Counted from the first letter of the stretch, positions 53,989-63,569 are shown. The stretch: 64,000 nucleotides of DNA from Vibrio diabolicus (GCA_001048675.1 CCKK01000020.1:496001-560000); one strand, 5' to 3'. Translations and numbers: made by a program. Notes: a model not told the origin generated them from the letters alone.

Positions 53989-54676
53989 TATTTCCATTTT
54001 AGATCTCTTTCTTCAGGCCAGTCTGTTGGTAAAGCTTGTGATGCTGACGTTGCTTGGCATGTCAATTGTGTCATGGGCAATGATCATCAAGCGCAGCAAA
54101 GTGCTTTCTCAAGCGTCAAAGAATGCAGAGCAGTTTGAAGACAAATTCTGGTCGGGTACTGATCTTTCTCAGCTTTACCAAAAAGTAAAAGCGCGTAAAG
54201 ACGAAATTGAAGGCACAGAAGAAATTTTTTACGCGGGTTTCACGGAGTTTGCTCGTCTACGTAAGAGCAACGCAAACTCACCAGCGTACATCATGGAAGG
54301 CACTGGCCGCGCAATGCGCGTTGCTGTCTCTCGTGAAGTTGATGAACTAGAAACAAGCTTACCATTCTTAGCGACAGTCGGTTCTATCAGTCCTTACATC
54401 GGCCTATTTGGTACCGTTTGGGGCATCATGCACGCTTTTATTGCGTTGGGTGAAGTAAAACAAGCTACGTTGTCTATGGTTGCACCGGGTATCGCCGAGG
54501 CATTGATCGCGACAGCGATGGGTCTATTTGCGGCTATCCCGGCTGTAATGGCCTACAACCGCCTAAGCAATAAAGTGAGCAAACTAGAGCACACTTACGC
54601 AACATTTTCTGAAGAATTCCACAGCATCCTTCATCGTCAAGCGATGGCTGGCCGAGACAGCGCGGATAAGGAATAA
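53978..54676 (+). CDS. tolQ: Tol-Pal system protein TolQ
   Basis: A 232-residue inner-membrane protein with three helices. The first is near 15-37 ([17 protein letters not shown]); helices two and three lie in [26 protein letters not shown] and [26 protein letters not shown], which hold the ion-channel threonine and glycine residues. With TolR it makes the proton-driven stator of the Tol machine. The start is GTG 53978. Confidence 0.96.
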   Translation: MTADISILDLFLQASLLVKLVMLTLLGMSIVSWAMIIKRSKVLSQASKNAEQFEDKFWSGTDLSQLYQKVKARKDEIEGTEEIFYAGFTEFARLRKSNANSPAYIMEGTGRAMRVAVSREVDELETSLPFLATVGSISPYIGLFGTVWGIMHAFIALGEVKQATLSMVAPGIAEALIATAMGLFAAIPAVMAYNRLSNKVSKLEHTYATFSEEFHSILHRQAMAGRDSADKE

Positions 54677-54679
54677 AGC

Positions 54680-55123
54680 ATGGCGGGTTATCAACCTAAA
54701 AAGCGAAAAATGACAGCGGAGATCAACGTTGTTCCGTACATTGACGTAATGCTCGTACTGTTGATCATTTTTATGGCGACCGCTCCATTTGTGACTCAAG
54801 GCGTCGATGTTGATCTTCCGAAAACATCGACCGCTGAATCTATGCAAGACCTTGCTGGCGAAACTGACAGTAGTTTTATCATCATCGAAATTGATAGCGA
54901 GGGTAATTTAGGCCTAAGCGTAAATGATGAAGAAGTTCAGCGAGGTTTGTCGTTGCAAGATGTTATTGTGCGAGTGAAAGCGGAGCGAGAGGTTAAGCCA
55001 GATTCACCAGTTGCGGTAGGTGGCGACGCGGCAACACCATATGCCGATGTTGTTCTATTACTGGATGAACTAAGTCGAGCTGGTATCCCTAAGGTAGGTC
55101 TAATGACCGATATCAGGGAATAG
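54680..55123 (+). CDS. tolR: Tol-Pal system protein TolR
   Basis: A 147-residue ExbD/TolR protein. The single membrane helix contains the proton-binding Asp22 (INVVPYIDVMLVLLIIFM); the periplasmic domain includes SPVAVGGDAATPYADVVLLLDELSRAGIPKVGLMT. It starts 3 bp after tolQ. Confidence 0.96.
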   Translation: MAGYQPKKRKMTAEINVVPYIDVMLVLLIIFMATAPFVTQGVDVDLPKTSTAESMQDLAGETDSSFIIIEIDSEGNLGLSVNDEEVQRGLSLQDVIVRVKAEREVKPDSPVAVGGDAATPYADVVLLLDELSRAGIPKVGLMTDIRE

Positions 55124-55136
55124 ACATCAATTATCT

Positions 55137-56205
55137 ATGAAAGATCACAAGAAGAAGCCCAACCAATACGCCAAACCGATAGCAATATCGGTTGGTTTGC
55201 ATGCAATTCTCGTTGCAGCCCTGCTTTGGGGGACGGACTTCAACATGTCTAAACCAGAGCCTACAGGGCAAATGGTTCAAGCTGTTGTCATCGATCCAAA
55301 ACTTGTGCAGCAACAAGCGAAAGAAATTCGCCAGCAACGCGAAAAGGCAGCAAAAAAAGAACAAGAGCGTCTTGATAAATTGAGACGCGAAGCAGAGCAG
55401 CTAAGAAAAAAACCGTAAAGCTGAAGAAGAGCAAATTCGCAAGTTGAAAGAACAGCAAGCGAAAGATGCTCAAGCGGCACGAGAAGCAGAAGCTGCACGT
55501 AAGAAAAAAGAGCAAGAGCGCAAGCAGGAAGAAGAACGCGTTCGCAAAGAAAAAGAGCGAGCTGCTAAGCTAGAAAAAGAGCGTAAGGCAAAAGAAGAAG
55601 CTGTGCGTAAAGCTGAGCAGGAGCGTTTAGCAAAAGAAGCCGCTATTGCAAAAGCAGAGCAAGAACGTCTAGCTCGTGAAAAAGCGGCAAAAGAAGCGGA
55701 AGAAAAAGCACGTCGTGAGCGTGAAGCTGCTGAAAAAGCTGAAAAAGAGCGCATTGCAAAAGAGAAAGCGGCAAAAGAGGCGGCAGAGCGAGAGCGCAAA
55801 GCGAGAGAAGCTGCGGAACGTGCAGAGCGCGAGCGTAAAGCGCAAGAAGCCGCGCTAGATGATATTTTTGCAGGCCTTGAGGATGAGGTTAGTAAAAATA
55901 GTGCTGCTCGAAATCAATTTATTGACGACGAACTTTCTCGAATGTCATCCATCTATACTCAAAATATTCAGCAAAAGTTGATTAAGGATGACTACTTGCT
56001 GGGAAAGGAGTGTAGGGTAAACATCAAATTGATTCCGACAGGAACTGATATGATGGTCTCTGGTGTTACCGTTTTGAGTGGCGATACTCGAGTATGTGCA
56101 GCGGCGAAGAGAGCGATAGCTCAGGTAGGGACGTTCCCTAAATCTTCAGAAGCTGCGGTAAACGAAAGACTAAAAGACATCAACATAACTGTTGCTTTGG
56201 ACTAA
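55137..56205 (+). pseudogene. tolA: Cell envelope integrity protein TolA, one +1 frameshift
   Basis: The first frame has the TolQR-contacting membrane helix (AIAISVGLHAILVAALLW, about residues 17-34) and the start of the coiled coil. It breaks at an A7 run (55406-55412). The second frame holds a long Ala/Glu/Lys/Arg helical domain (about 100-235) and the C-terminal domain that binds TolB and Pal (YTQNIQQKLIKDDYLLGKECRVNIKLIP ... VNERLKDINITVALD). Removing one A gives 355 residues and a smooth LRKNRKAEEEQ join. TolA links the TolQR motor to Pal. A literal loss would weaken the outer membrane, so an assembly over-call is more likely. Confidence 0.9.
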
Positions 56206-56217
56206 AAGGAATAAGAC

Positions 56218-57570
56218 GTGATTAGACGCCTTTTACTAGGAATGTTTGTACTGTTTAGCAGTATGACAAATGTGGCGAATGCCGCATTAGAGTTGGTCAT
56301 TACCGATGGTATTGATTCAGCACGACCAATTGCTGTTGTTCCGTTTAAGTGGGAGGGCACTCAAGCGCTTCCAACGGATATTTCTGCTGTTATTGCCTCG
56401 GATTTGCAACGCAGTGGTAAGTTCAGCCCCGTTCCAACGAGCAAGATGCCACAAACTCCGTTCAGCGAATCAGAAGTCAATTTTGACGCCTGGACTAATT
56501 TAGGTGTAGATGCTCTGCTGACTGGCTCAATCAAACAAAACGCTCAAGGTGATTACGTTATCAACTATCAACTTGTTGATATTGTGCGTGGCCAGCTAAC
56601 GGGTGGAAAAAGTAAAGCGCTTGGTAGCGATGGCGAATTAGTACTGTCAAAAGATCATGTGCTGTTCAATAAGGTCGCGACCGTTCAAGGCCCTCGCATG
56701 CGTGAGTACGCTCACCGCATATCTGATTTGGTGTATGAGCAGTTAACGGGTGACCGTGGTGCCTTCATGACCCGTATTGCATACGTGGTGGTGAATGATA
56801 AAGACCGTTTCCCTTACCAACTTCGTGTGGCTGATTACGATGGTTACAACGAGCGCTTGGTTTTACGTTCTAAGCAACCATTAATGTCACCAGCATGGTC
56901 GCCAGATGGTAAAAAGCTTGCGTATGTTAGCTTCCAAAATGGTCAAGCAGAAATCTTTATCATGAACATCTACACCGGTGAGCGTGAGAAGATCACTTCA
57001 TACCCACGTCATAATGGTGCGCCAAGATTTTCGCCTGACGGCAATAAGTTAGCGATTGTTCTCTCTAAGACAGGCTCGCTTCATGTTTACACGTTCGATC
57101 TTAACACTCGCAAGCTGACGCAAATTACGCGTGGCAGATCAAATAATACTGAACCGTTCTGGCATCCAGATGGAAAATCGTTGATTTTCACATCGGATAG
57201 GGGTGGTAAACCACAGATTTATCAAGTAAATTTGGGCAGCGGTTCTATTGACCGTTTGACTTGGCAAGGCAGCCAAAATTTGGGTGGCCAGATTACTCCT
57301 GATGGGCGATTCCTAGTAATGGTGAACCGCAGCAACGCAGGATTTAACTTGGCGAAACAAGATTTGGAAACTGGTGCTCTTCAAGTCTTAACTAAGACCT
57401 TGCTTGATGAGTCTCCTAGTATTGCCCCAAACGGTGGCATGGTTGTGTATAGCTCGATTTACAACAAGAAAAACGTACTATCGATGGTGTCAATTGATGG
57501 TCGATTCAAAGCTAGATTACCGGCAACAAATGGGCGTGTTAGAGCGCCTGCATGGTCACCGTTTTTGTAG
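56218..57570 (+). CDS. tolB: Tol-Pal system protein TolB
   Basis: A 450-residue periplasmic protein with a signal peptide ([18 protein letters not shown]), an N-terminal domain with [23 protein letters not shown], and a six-bladed beta-propeller with repeated [27 protein letters not shown] and [15 protein letters not shown] blades. It binds Pal and TolA. The start is GTG 56218, 7 nt after AAGGAA. Confidence 0.96.
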   Translation: MIRRLLLGMFVLFSSMTNVANAALELVITDGIDSARPIAVVPFKWEGTQALPTDISAVIASDLQRSGKFSPVPTSKMPQTPFSESEVNFDAWTNLGVDALLTGSIKQNAQGDYVINYQLVDIVRGQLTGGKSKALGSDGELVLSKDHVLFNKVATVQGPRMREYAHRISDLVYEQLTGDRGAFMTRIAYVVVNDKDRFPYQLRVADYDGYNERLVLRSKQPLMSPAWSPDGKKLAYVSFQNGQAEIFIMNIYTGEREKITSYPRHNGAPRFSPDGNKLAIVLSKTGSLHVYTFDLNTRKLTQITRGRSNNTEPFWHPDGKSLIFTSDRGGKPQIYQVNLGSGSIDRLTWQGSQNLGGQITPDGRFLVMVNRSNAGFNLAKQDLETGALQVLTKTLLDESPSIAPNGGMVVYSSIYNKKNVLSMVSIDGRFKARLPATNGRVRAPAWSPFL

Positions 57571-57600
57571 TAATAAGTTTGATTAATAAAGGAAAATAAG

Positions 57601-58125
57601 ATGCAACTGAACAAGGTTCTAAAAGGGCTACTAATCGCGCTTCCTGTAATGGCTGTTACAGCGTGTAGTTCAAGCGACGACGCTGCTTCTAACACTGGTG
57701 CAGCAACAAACAACAATGGCGCAGTTGAAACAACAGTAGCTACGCCAATTGATCAAAGCGGTCAGCTAACAGAGCAAGAGCTAAAAGAGCAAGCGCTACG
57801 CGAAACTCAAACAATCTACTTTGCTTTTGATAACTCAACAATTGCAGCAGATTACGAAGAGATGCTTGCAGCTCACGCTTCTTACCTAAGTAAGAACCCA
57901 GCACTTAACGTAACTATCGAAGGTCACGCTGATGAGCGCGGTACACCTGAGTACAACATTGCTCTAGGTGAGCGTCGTGCACAAGCAGTAGCGAACTACC
58001 TGCAAGCACTAGGTGTTCAAGCTGATCAAATCTCAATCGTTAGCTACGGTGAAGAGAAGCCACTTCTTCTAGGTCAATCAGATGAAGTTTACGCTAAGAA
58101 CCGTCGCGCGGTTCTAGTATACTAA
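57601..58125 (+). CDS. pal: Peptidoglycan-associated lipoprotein Pal
   Basis: A 174-residue OmpA-like lipoprotein. The lipobox is AVTAC (Cys22). The peptidoglycan-binding domain has [19 protein letters not shown] and [31 protein letters not shown], with the Asp and Arg that hold meso-diaminopimelate. It anchors the outer membrane to the wall. Confidence 0.97.
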   Translation: MQLNKVLKGLLIALPVMAVTACSSSDDAASNTGAATNNNGAVETTVATPIDQSGQLTEQELKEQALRETQTIYFAFDNSTIAADYEEMLAAHASYLSKNPALNVTIEGHADERGTPEYNIALGERRAQAVANYLQALGVQADQISIVSYGEEKPLLLGQSDEVYAKNRRAVLVY

Positions 58126-58140
58126 TTCGAGGTAATCCTC

Positions 58141-58893
58141 ATGTTCAGTAACACTAAGCGCGCTGTTGCGCTTACGTTACTGGCAAGTGCAGCGAACTTT
58201 GCGTTCGCTGCACCAGCTCCAGTATCCGATCTCAACAGCACATCATCCGTCTCTAAGAGCCGTTCATCTGAAACGGAAGTAGAGCGTCTAGAGCGCTTGC
58301 TACAAAACCGCAATCGCGTCCAGCTCCAAATGCAGCAACAAATTGACCAAATGTCACAAGAGATCAGTGAATTACGTGGTCAATTAGAGCGAAATAGCTA
58401 CGAAATGAAGCAAATGTTGCAACGTCAACGAGAGTTGTTTGTCGAGCTAGATCGTGTGCGTGGAGAAATCAAATCCGCGCCTGCGCAAGAAGCGAAACCG
58501 GCTAAAACAGGTGGTCAGTACACACCAAATGTTGATGAGCAAACGGCATACCAAAATGCAGTCGACCTCATTCTCAAGAAACGTGACTACACTGGCGCAA
58601 TTGCAGCGTTCCAGCAGTTCCAGAAAGATTATCCTGATTCCACATACTCAGCGAATTCTCACTATTGGCTAGGCCAATTGTACTTCGCTAAGAAGCAGGA
58701 CAAAGATGCTGTAAAGAGCTTTGCAGCGGTGGTGTCTTATAAAGACTCCAATAAGCGAGCCGATGCTTTGCTCAAGTTAGGTGAAATCGCTGAGCGTAAT
58801 AACAATGCAGCTCAAGCGAAAAAGTACTACCAACAAGTGGTTGATGAATACCCAGGTAGTGCATCTGCAAAACTTGCCAGCTCTAAGCTGTAA
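58141..58893 (+). CDS. cpoB: Cell division coordinator CpoB
   Basis: A 250-residue periplasmic protein (YbgF). The signal peptide ends SAANFAFA; an N-terminal trimeric coiled coil (about 38-105, rich in Q, R and E) precedes TPR repeats (AYQNAVDLILKKRDYTGAIAAFQQF, ANSHYWLGQLYFAKKQ, ADALLKLGEIAERNNN). It coordinates PBP1B with Tol during constriction. It is the last gene of the tol operon. Confidence 0.94.
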   Translation: MFSNTKRAVALTLLASAANFAFAAPAPVSDLNSTSSVSKSRSSETEVERLERLLQNRNRVQLQMQQQIDQMSQEISELRGQLERNSYEMKQMLQRQRELFVELDRVRGEIKSAPAQEAKPAKTGGQYTPNVDEQTAYQNAVDLILKKRDYTGAIAAFQQFQKDYPDSTYSANSHYWLGQLYFAKKQDKDAVKSFAAVVSYKDSNKRADALLKLGEIAERNNNAAQAKKYYQQVVDEYPGSASAKLASSKL

Positions 58894-58906
58894 GACGTTA
58901 TGTTTT

Positions 58907-58932
58907 AAAAAGGAAGCTTCGGCTTCCTTTTT
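58907..58932 (+). terminator. Terminator of the tol-pal operon
   Basis: An 11-bp perfect stem AAAAAGGAAGC/GCTTCCTTTTT closed by a UUCG tetraloop. No tRNA genes follow, unlike E. coli. Confidence 0.92.
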
Positions 58933-59146
58933 CTTTTCCGTTTCTTTATCGGTGGTGATCGAATAAATCGAGAGGAATGGCATCGAGCCTTTTATCCCCA
59001 TCTTGCAACGGATCCTTTCAATCAGAAATGCTACCTGTAACAAAGATATACGGCTAGATAGCTAGAAATCCCCGCGACAAGTTGGTTTTTGAAAATTAAC
59101 GAGGTTACAATACTCGGATTAAAGGAAGTTGCGTAGAGCAAGAGCA

Positions 59147-60208
59147 ATGAGCCATATATTAGATAAAATCGACACTGTTTACCCATTCCCACCGAAGCCA
59201 GTTCCATTAAGCGAAGAAGAAAAAGCGTCTTACATTGAGCGCATTAAAAAGCTGCTAAAAGAGAAGGATGCGGTACTTATCGCGCACTACTATACCGATC
59301 CTGAGATTCAAGCCCTAGCGGAAGAAACGGGTGGTTTTGTTGGTGACTCGTTGGAAATGGCGAAGTTTGGTAATCGTCATCCTGCAAGCACACTGATCAT
59401 TGGCGGTGTTCGCTTTATGGGCGAGTCGGCCAAAATCCTAACACCAGAAAAGCGAATTCTAATGCCAACGTTGGAAGCGGAATGTTCGCTCGATCTTGGC
59501 TGTCCAGCGGATAAGTTCAGTGAGTTCTGTGATGCTCACCCTGATCACACGGTTGTGGTTTATGCAAATACCTCAGCAGCGGTTAAAGCCCGTGCCGACT
59601 GGGTCGTTACATCAAGCATTGCGCTTGAAATCGTAGAACACTTAGACGCTGAAGATAAGCCAATTATTTGGGGACCGGACCGTCACCTAGGGTCGTACAT
59701 CGCTAATAAAACTGGCGCAGACATGCTGCTATGGCAAGGTGAGTGTGTGGTTCATGATGAGTTTTCTGCTGATGCGCTACGCAAAATGAAGAGCGTGTAT
59801 CCAGATGCGGCTATTTTGGTTCACCCTGAATCACCAGCAAGTGTCGTAGAACTTGCCGATGCCGTTGGCTCGACGAGTCAGTTGATCAAAGCAGCGAAAG
59901 CGCTGCCTCATAAACAAATGATCGTTGCAACAGACAAAGGCATTTTCTTTAAAATGCAGCAACTTGTGCCAGAGAAAGAACTTATCGAAGCGCCAACCGC
60001 AGGTGCTGGCGCAACATGCCGTAGCTGCGCACATTGCCCTTGGATGGCAATGAACGGTTTGAAAGCGATAGAGAAAGCGCTTAGTGAAGGCGGTGAAGAA
60101 CACGAGATCTTTGTTGATGAAGAATTGCGTGTTAAATCGCTCACTCCGTTAAATCGTATGTTGGACTTTGCTGAGCAGCTAAATATGCAAGTGAAAGGTA
60201 ATGTTTAA
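59147..60208 (+). CDS. nadA: Quinolinate synthase NadA
   Basis: A 353-residue [4Fe-4S] enzyme that condenses iminoaspartate with dihydroxyacetone phosphate in NAD synthesis. The three cluster cysteines are seen in [14 protein letters not shown], the WQGECVVHD segment and [44 protein letters not shown] is the substrate region. ATG 59147 is chosen; an in-frame TTG six codons earlier sits directly behind AAAGGA and cannot be wholly excluded. Confidence 0.96.
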   Translation: MSHILDKIDTVYPFPPKPVPLSEEEKASYIERIKKLLKEKDAVLIAHYYTDPEIQALAEETGGFVGDSLEMAKFGNRHPASTLIIGGVRFMGESAKILTPEKRILMPTLEAECSLDLGCPADKFSEFCDAHPDHTVVVYANTSAAVKARADWVVTSSIALEIVEHLDAEDKPIIWGPDRHLGSYIANKTGADMLLWQGECVVHDEFSADALRKMKSVYPDAAILVHPESPASVVELADAVGSTSQLIKAAKALPHKQMIVATDKGIFFKMQQLVPEKELIEAPTAGAGATCRSCAHCPWMAMNGLKAIEKALSEGGEEHEIFVDEELRVKSLTPLNRMLDFAEQLNMQVKGNV

Positions 60209-60236
60209 AAAGTAGGCGTAACTGAAAGTAAATCTC

Positions 60237-60266
60237 AAAAACCAGCCGAATATGGCTGGTTTTTTT
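60237..60266 (+). terminator. Terminator of nadA
   Basis: An 11-bp perfect stem AAAAACCAGCC/GGCTGGTTTTT with a 6-nt loop and further Ts. Confidence 0.9.
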
Positions 60267-60326
60267 GTGTCTTACTATCAATGAGTTACTATTGATGCAA
60301 TCAATGAATGTCGAGGTTATAAATTT

Positions 60327-61370
60327 ATGGCGGTGTGGTTAGTAGTTAAAAAGTGGCTTAGTTCACACCTTTTTAAATTGAGCAACCGAAGTCTTCTCAT
60401 CTTTAGTGGCTTATATGTGAGCGTTTCTTGGGGGGTGCTCATTCTCGCTGGTGAAACCGCATTAACAGACAGCTTCTCTAACTTTATCTATTACCTTATG
60501 GTTACGGCGAGTACGGTTGGCTATGGCGATTATTCTCCAGTGACAGATTTGGGTAAATGGGTTGTTGTACTGTTTGTGATCCCAGGCGGCTTGAGCCTAT
60601 TCGCTGCATTATTGGGACGTGTCGCTGGAGCAGCGATGGATTACTGGCGAGCGGGTATTTTAGGAAAACGGAGAGTAAGAGTGGAAAACCATATTGTATT
60701 GTTGGGTTGGAATGGATCGAGAACGATGCACCTTATTCGCATGTTACAACATGAAGAAGAGGGGAAGCGTCCGATTGTTTTGTGCAGCCGTTCAGAAATA
60801 GAAAACCCGTTACCAGGCGAGATCAGTTTTATCAAAGTGACCAGCTACACGGATTCACAAGAGATGAAAAACGCCAACATTGCGGAAGCCGCTTGCGTTA
60901 TTGTTGATAACCTCTCGGACGATATTACGCTGTCAGCCGCGCTGTACTGCGCTTCTGTGAATCCTTCCGCACATTTGGTCGCTTACTTTAAAGATGAGGC
61001 GTTAGGCCGTCTTTTAAGTCAACATTGTCCGAAAGCGGAATGCATACCTGCAGTTGGCGCGGAAATGCTGGCAAAAGCGGCGGTAGATCCGGGCTCAAGT
61101 GCACTTCACCAAGAGCTATTAGCTTCAACACGAGGTATGACTCAATACTCGGTCATTTATCCTGAAAGGCTGCCAGTAACTACTGTTGAGAGTCTCTTCG
61201 TTTTTCTCAAAAGGCGTCATCATGCCACGCTAATTGCTTTTGACATTGGCCATGGTATCCAACTCAACCCAGATTTAGATGCAGAAGTACCACCGAGTAC
61301 CAAGCTGTTTTACATTGCAGATGAACGTATTGAAGATTTTGCATGGAAAGAAATGAACAAGGAACAATAA
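60327..61370 (+). CDS. Two-TM potassium channel with RCK/TrkA-N domain
   Basis: A 347-residue ion channel. Two membrane helices (about 21-42 and 78-105) flank a pore helix and the selectivity filter TVGYGD (residues 63-68), the K+ signature. A cytoplasmic RCK domain begins VENHIVLLGWNGSRTMHLIRML (about 118-140), although the usual GxGxxG nucleotide-binding loop is replaced by GWNGS. It resembles Kch/MthK-type channels. Its stop overlaps the next start (TAATG), so the channel is coupled to the DUF350 protein. A gating ligand is unknown. Confidence 0.9.
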   Translation: MAVWLVVKKWLSSHLFKLSNRSLLIFSGLYVSVSWGVLILAGETALTDSFSNFIYYLMVTASTVGYGDYSPVTDLGKWVVVLFVIPGGLSLFAALLGRVAGAAMDYWRAGILGKRRVRVENHIVLLGWNGSRTMHLIRMLQHEEEGKRPIVLCSRSEIENPLPGEISFIKVTSYTDSQEMKNANIAEAACVIVDNLSDDITLSAALYCASVNPSAHLVAYFKDEALGRLLSQHCPKAECIPAVGAEMLAKAAVDPGSSALHQELLASTRGMTQYSVIYPERLPVTTVESLFVFLKRRHHATLIAFDIGHGIQLNPDLDAEVPPSTKLFYIADERIEDFAWKEMNKEQ

Positions 61371-61786
61371 TGCACATGATTGCTGACCTGTTAGCAGGTT
61401 TTCCCAATTTTTTACTCTATTTTTCTGTTTCTATTATTTTCGTTTTGGCGTTTAAGTTCATCTACGTCAAGCTTACGCCTTACGATGAATGGCACCTGAT
61501 CAAAGAAAAGCAGAATACAGCGGCAGCGATTGCACTAAGTGGTGCATTTCTTGGTTATTGTATTGCGATTTCGGGGGCGGCAAAAAACTCAGTCAACATT
61601 GTCGATTTTATGGTGTGGGGCGTTGTTGCAATGCTGGCGCAGATCATTGCATTTGCGATTGTACGTTTTGTTTTACTTCCAAAAGTGACTGAGCGTATCG
61701 AAAAAGATGAGCTGCCTGCCGGTATTGTATTAGCGGCTGTTTCTATATCGGTCGGTGTATTAAATGCCGCTTGTATGACCTACTAG
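61370..61786 (+). CDS. DUF350 family membrane protein (YjfL-like)
   Basis: A 138-residue protein with four hydrophobic segments (NFLLYFSVSIIFVLAFKFIYV, AAAIALSGAFLGYCIAISGAA, MVWGVVAMLAQIIAFAIVRFVL, GIVLAAVSISVGVLNAACMTY). The NTAAAIALSGAFLGYCIAISGA motif is the DUF350 hallmark. The start ATG 61370 follows AAGGA in the end of the channel gene. E. coli YjfL, the relative, also sits beside DUF1190 and glutathionylspermidine-synthase-like genes. The function is unknown. Confidence 0.87.
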   Translation: MHMIADLLAGFPNFLLYFSVSIIFVLAFKFIYVKLTPYDEWHLIKEKQNTAAAIALSGAFLGYCIAISGAAKNSVNIVDFMVWGVVAMLAQIIAFAIVRFVLLPKVTERIEKDELPAGIVLAAVSISVGVLNAACMTY

Positions 61787-61794
61787 GAGGAACG

Positions 61795-62364
61795 ATGAAG
61801 CGGAGTTTTAACGTTAAACGTTCTTCCATGGACAAAAGTTTAAAGCTTGGGAAAATTATTCCCTTTGCTGCTTTTGGCGGTATTTTCTTCTTTGCGACAC
61901 AAGAATCGAAAACCGAAGGCTACATTTTTTCTGACGCTGATGAATGCAAATCAAACTCGCCAGAGTTCAGTGAGCAGTGCGATATTGCTTATCAAGAAGC
62001 TTTGGCTCGCGCTGAACGAAATGCCCCTCGCTACAACAATGAGTTCGAATGTGAAAATGATTTTTACGAAGACGATTGTTACTACAGTTCGAGTTCCCAA
62101 GCTTATGTGCCTCACTTTGGGGGCTTCTTTTACAGTCGAGCACTGAGCGGTTTGAAAGGTTACAACAAGAGCTATTACTCTGAACCAATGTATCGCTATA
62201 AATCCAAATTCTATAATGGTGCCGGACAATTTTTTGGTTCCTATCGTAATCAGCCGACGAAGGTTGCGACCAGTAACCTAAATAAACGTGGTGGTGGAAC
62301 TATTGGTAGAGCGATGTCTCGAGGCGGGTTTGGTAAAGCGGTATCGGTCAGCCGAGGCGGTTAA
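61795..62364 (+). CDS. DUF1190 family protein with C-terminal Gly-Gly (YjfM/YgiB-like)
   Basis: A 189-residue protein. A basic N-terminus and one hydrophobic segment (IIPFAAFGGIFFFAT, residues 21-35) suggest a signal anchor. The family region has DADECKSNSPEFSEQCDIAYQEALARAERNAPRY and ECENDFYEDDCYY, with four conserved cysteines that could form disulfides outside the cytoplasm. The C-terminus is Gly/Arg/Ser-rich, with SRGGFGKAVSV, and ends in Arg-Gly-Gly. It has a perfect AGGAGG ribosome-binding site and lies 8 bp before the ATP-grasp gene. The function is unknown. Confidence 0.87.
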   Translation: MKRSFNVKRSSMDKSLKLGKIIPFAAFGGIFFFATQESKTEGYIFSDADECKSNSPEFSEQCDIAYQEALARAERNAPRYNNEFECENDFYEDDCYYSSSSQAYVPHFGGFFYSRALSGLKGYNKSYYSEPMYRYKSKFYNGAGQFFGSYRNQPTKVATSNLNKRGGGTIGRAMSRGGFGKAVSVSRGG

Positions 62365-62372
62365 TAAGCACT

Positions 62373-63539
62373 ATGTTTCGACGAGAAATACAAGAACGAG
62401 AAAACTGGCGTGAGTTAGCACGCCAGTTTGGTTTTGGCTTCCATTCCATGTATGACCAACCGTATTGGGATGAGAGTGCTTACTATCAATTCACGCTTGA
62501 GCAAATAGAGAACGATATTGAAGCGCCCACTGAAGAGCTGCATCAGATGTGCTTGGCTATTGTGGATGAAGTAGTTCGGAGTGAGAGGTTGCTGACGCAA
62601 TGTGCGATCCCTGAATTTATGTGGGAGCAGGTTGCTTCTTCGTGGCACCGAAATGAACCCTCACTCTATTCGCGTCTGGACTTTGCATACAACGGAACTT
62701 CGCCAGCTAAGTTACTGGAGAACAATGCGGATACGCCGACCAGCCTGTTTGAAACGGGTTTTTGGCAGTGGGTGTGGTTAGAGGATGTTGTAAATAAAGG
62801 TCTAATTCACCAGAGCGCGGATCAATTCAACATTCTTCAAGACTTTTTGATTGAGCGTTTTTCCGAGATAGCCAAATATCAACCCGGGCAAACCCTTCAC
62901 TTTAGCTGCTGCAAGTACACTGAAGAAGATAAAGGGACTGTCCAGTATTTAGAAGACTGCGCGCGCGAAGCTGGGTTAGCGACGGCGTTTGTTTATGTCG
63001 AAGATATTGGTGCGACGGAAGATGGTCTGTTTGTGGATGCAGGTGACAGAGCGATTCGTTGGATGTTCAAGCTTTATCCGTGGGAGTTTATGTTTGAAGA
63101 GGAATATGCGAAATACCTAGCGACCGCGAAAGTGAATTGGTTAGAACCCATGTGGAAGTCGATTCTATCCAACAAAGCACTTTTACCGTTATTGTGGGAG
63201 CGCTTTCCGAATCATCCTAATCTTTTACCTGCCTATTTTGCTAACGATTCAAAAGCGAACACTTTGAAAGACTATGTAATCAAACCACTATTCTCTCGAG
63301 AAGGCGCGAATATTGAGATCGTCAAAGGTGGGAAACGCATACTCAAAACAGCAGGGCCTTATGAATCTAAATTCAATATCGTCCAGCAGTATCGTCCGTT
63401 ACCCAAGTTTGGGCAAAGCCATACGTTAATTGGCAGTTGGCTAGTCAACGATAGAGCCGCTGGGATTTCGATTCGGGAAGACACTAGCTTAGTCACGCAA
63501 GATATGGCGCGATATATTCCACATGTGATTTTAACATGA
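62373..63539 (+). CDS. Glutathionylspermidine synthase family ATP-grasp ligase (YjfC/YgiC-like)
   Basis: A 388-residue C-terminal GSP-synthase domain alone, with no amidase domain. Landmarks are YWDESAYYQFTLEQIENDIEAPTEELHQMCLA, SLYSRLDFAYNGTSPAKLLENNADTPTSLFE (substrate and ATP loop), YVIKPLFSREGANIEIV (ATP-binding lysine) and VQQYRPLPKF with IGSWLVNDRAAGISIRED. The family forms an amide between a C-terminal glycine carboxylate and an amine; E. coli YgiC and YjfC do not make glutathionylspermidine as far as I recall. The true substrate here is unknown; see the DUF1190 neighbour. Confidence 0.9.
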   Translation: MFRREIQERENWRELARQFGFGFHSMYDQPYWDESAYYQFTLEQIENDIEAPTEELHQMCLAIVDEVVRSERLLTQCAIPEFMWEQVASSWHRNEPSLYSRLDFAYNGTSPAKLLENNADTPTSLFETGFWQWVWLEDVVNKGLIHQSADQFNILQDFLIERFSEIAKYQPGQTLHFSCCKYTEEDKGTVQYLEDCAREAGLATAFVYVEDIGATEDGLFVDAGDRAIRWMFKLYPWEFMFEEEYAKYLATAKVNWLEPMWKSILSNKALLPLLWERFPNHPNLLPAYFANDSKANTLKDYVIKPLFSREGANIEIVKGGKRILKTAGPYESKFNIVQQYRPLPKFGQSHTLIGSWLVNDRAAGISIREDTSLVTQDMARYIPHVILT

Positions 63540-63543
63540 TCAA

Positions 63544-63569
63544 AAAAGCTCTCCATCCAGAGAGCTTTT
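63544..63569. terminator. Bidirectional terminator after the ATP-grasp gene
   Basis: A 10-bp perfect stem AAAAGCTCTC/GAGAGCTTTT with a 6-nt loop, between convergent genes. Confidence 0.85.

Noticed and set aside
55470-55799. Long open frames on the opposite strand of tolA, and similar ones under mukB and topA
   Set aside because: They are mirror frames of repetitive Ala/Glu/Lys codons or biased codon use in real genes, and code for implausible Ser/Arg-rich peptides.
58894-59146. tRNA cluster expected after cpoB by analogy with E. coli
   Set aside because: Only a terminator and an AT-rich gap are present; no tRNA-like arms were found.
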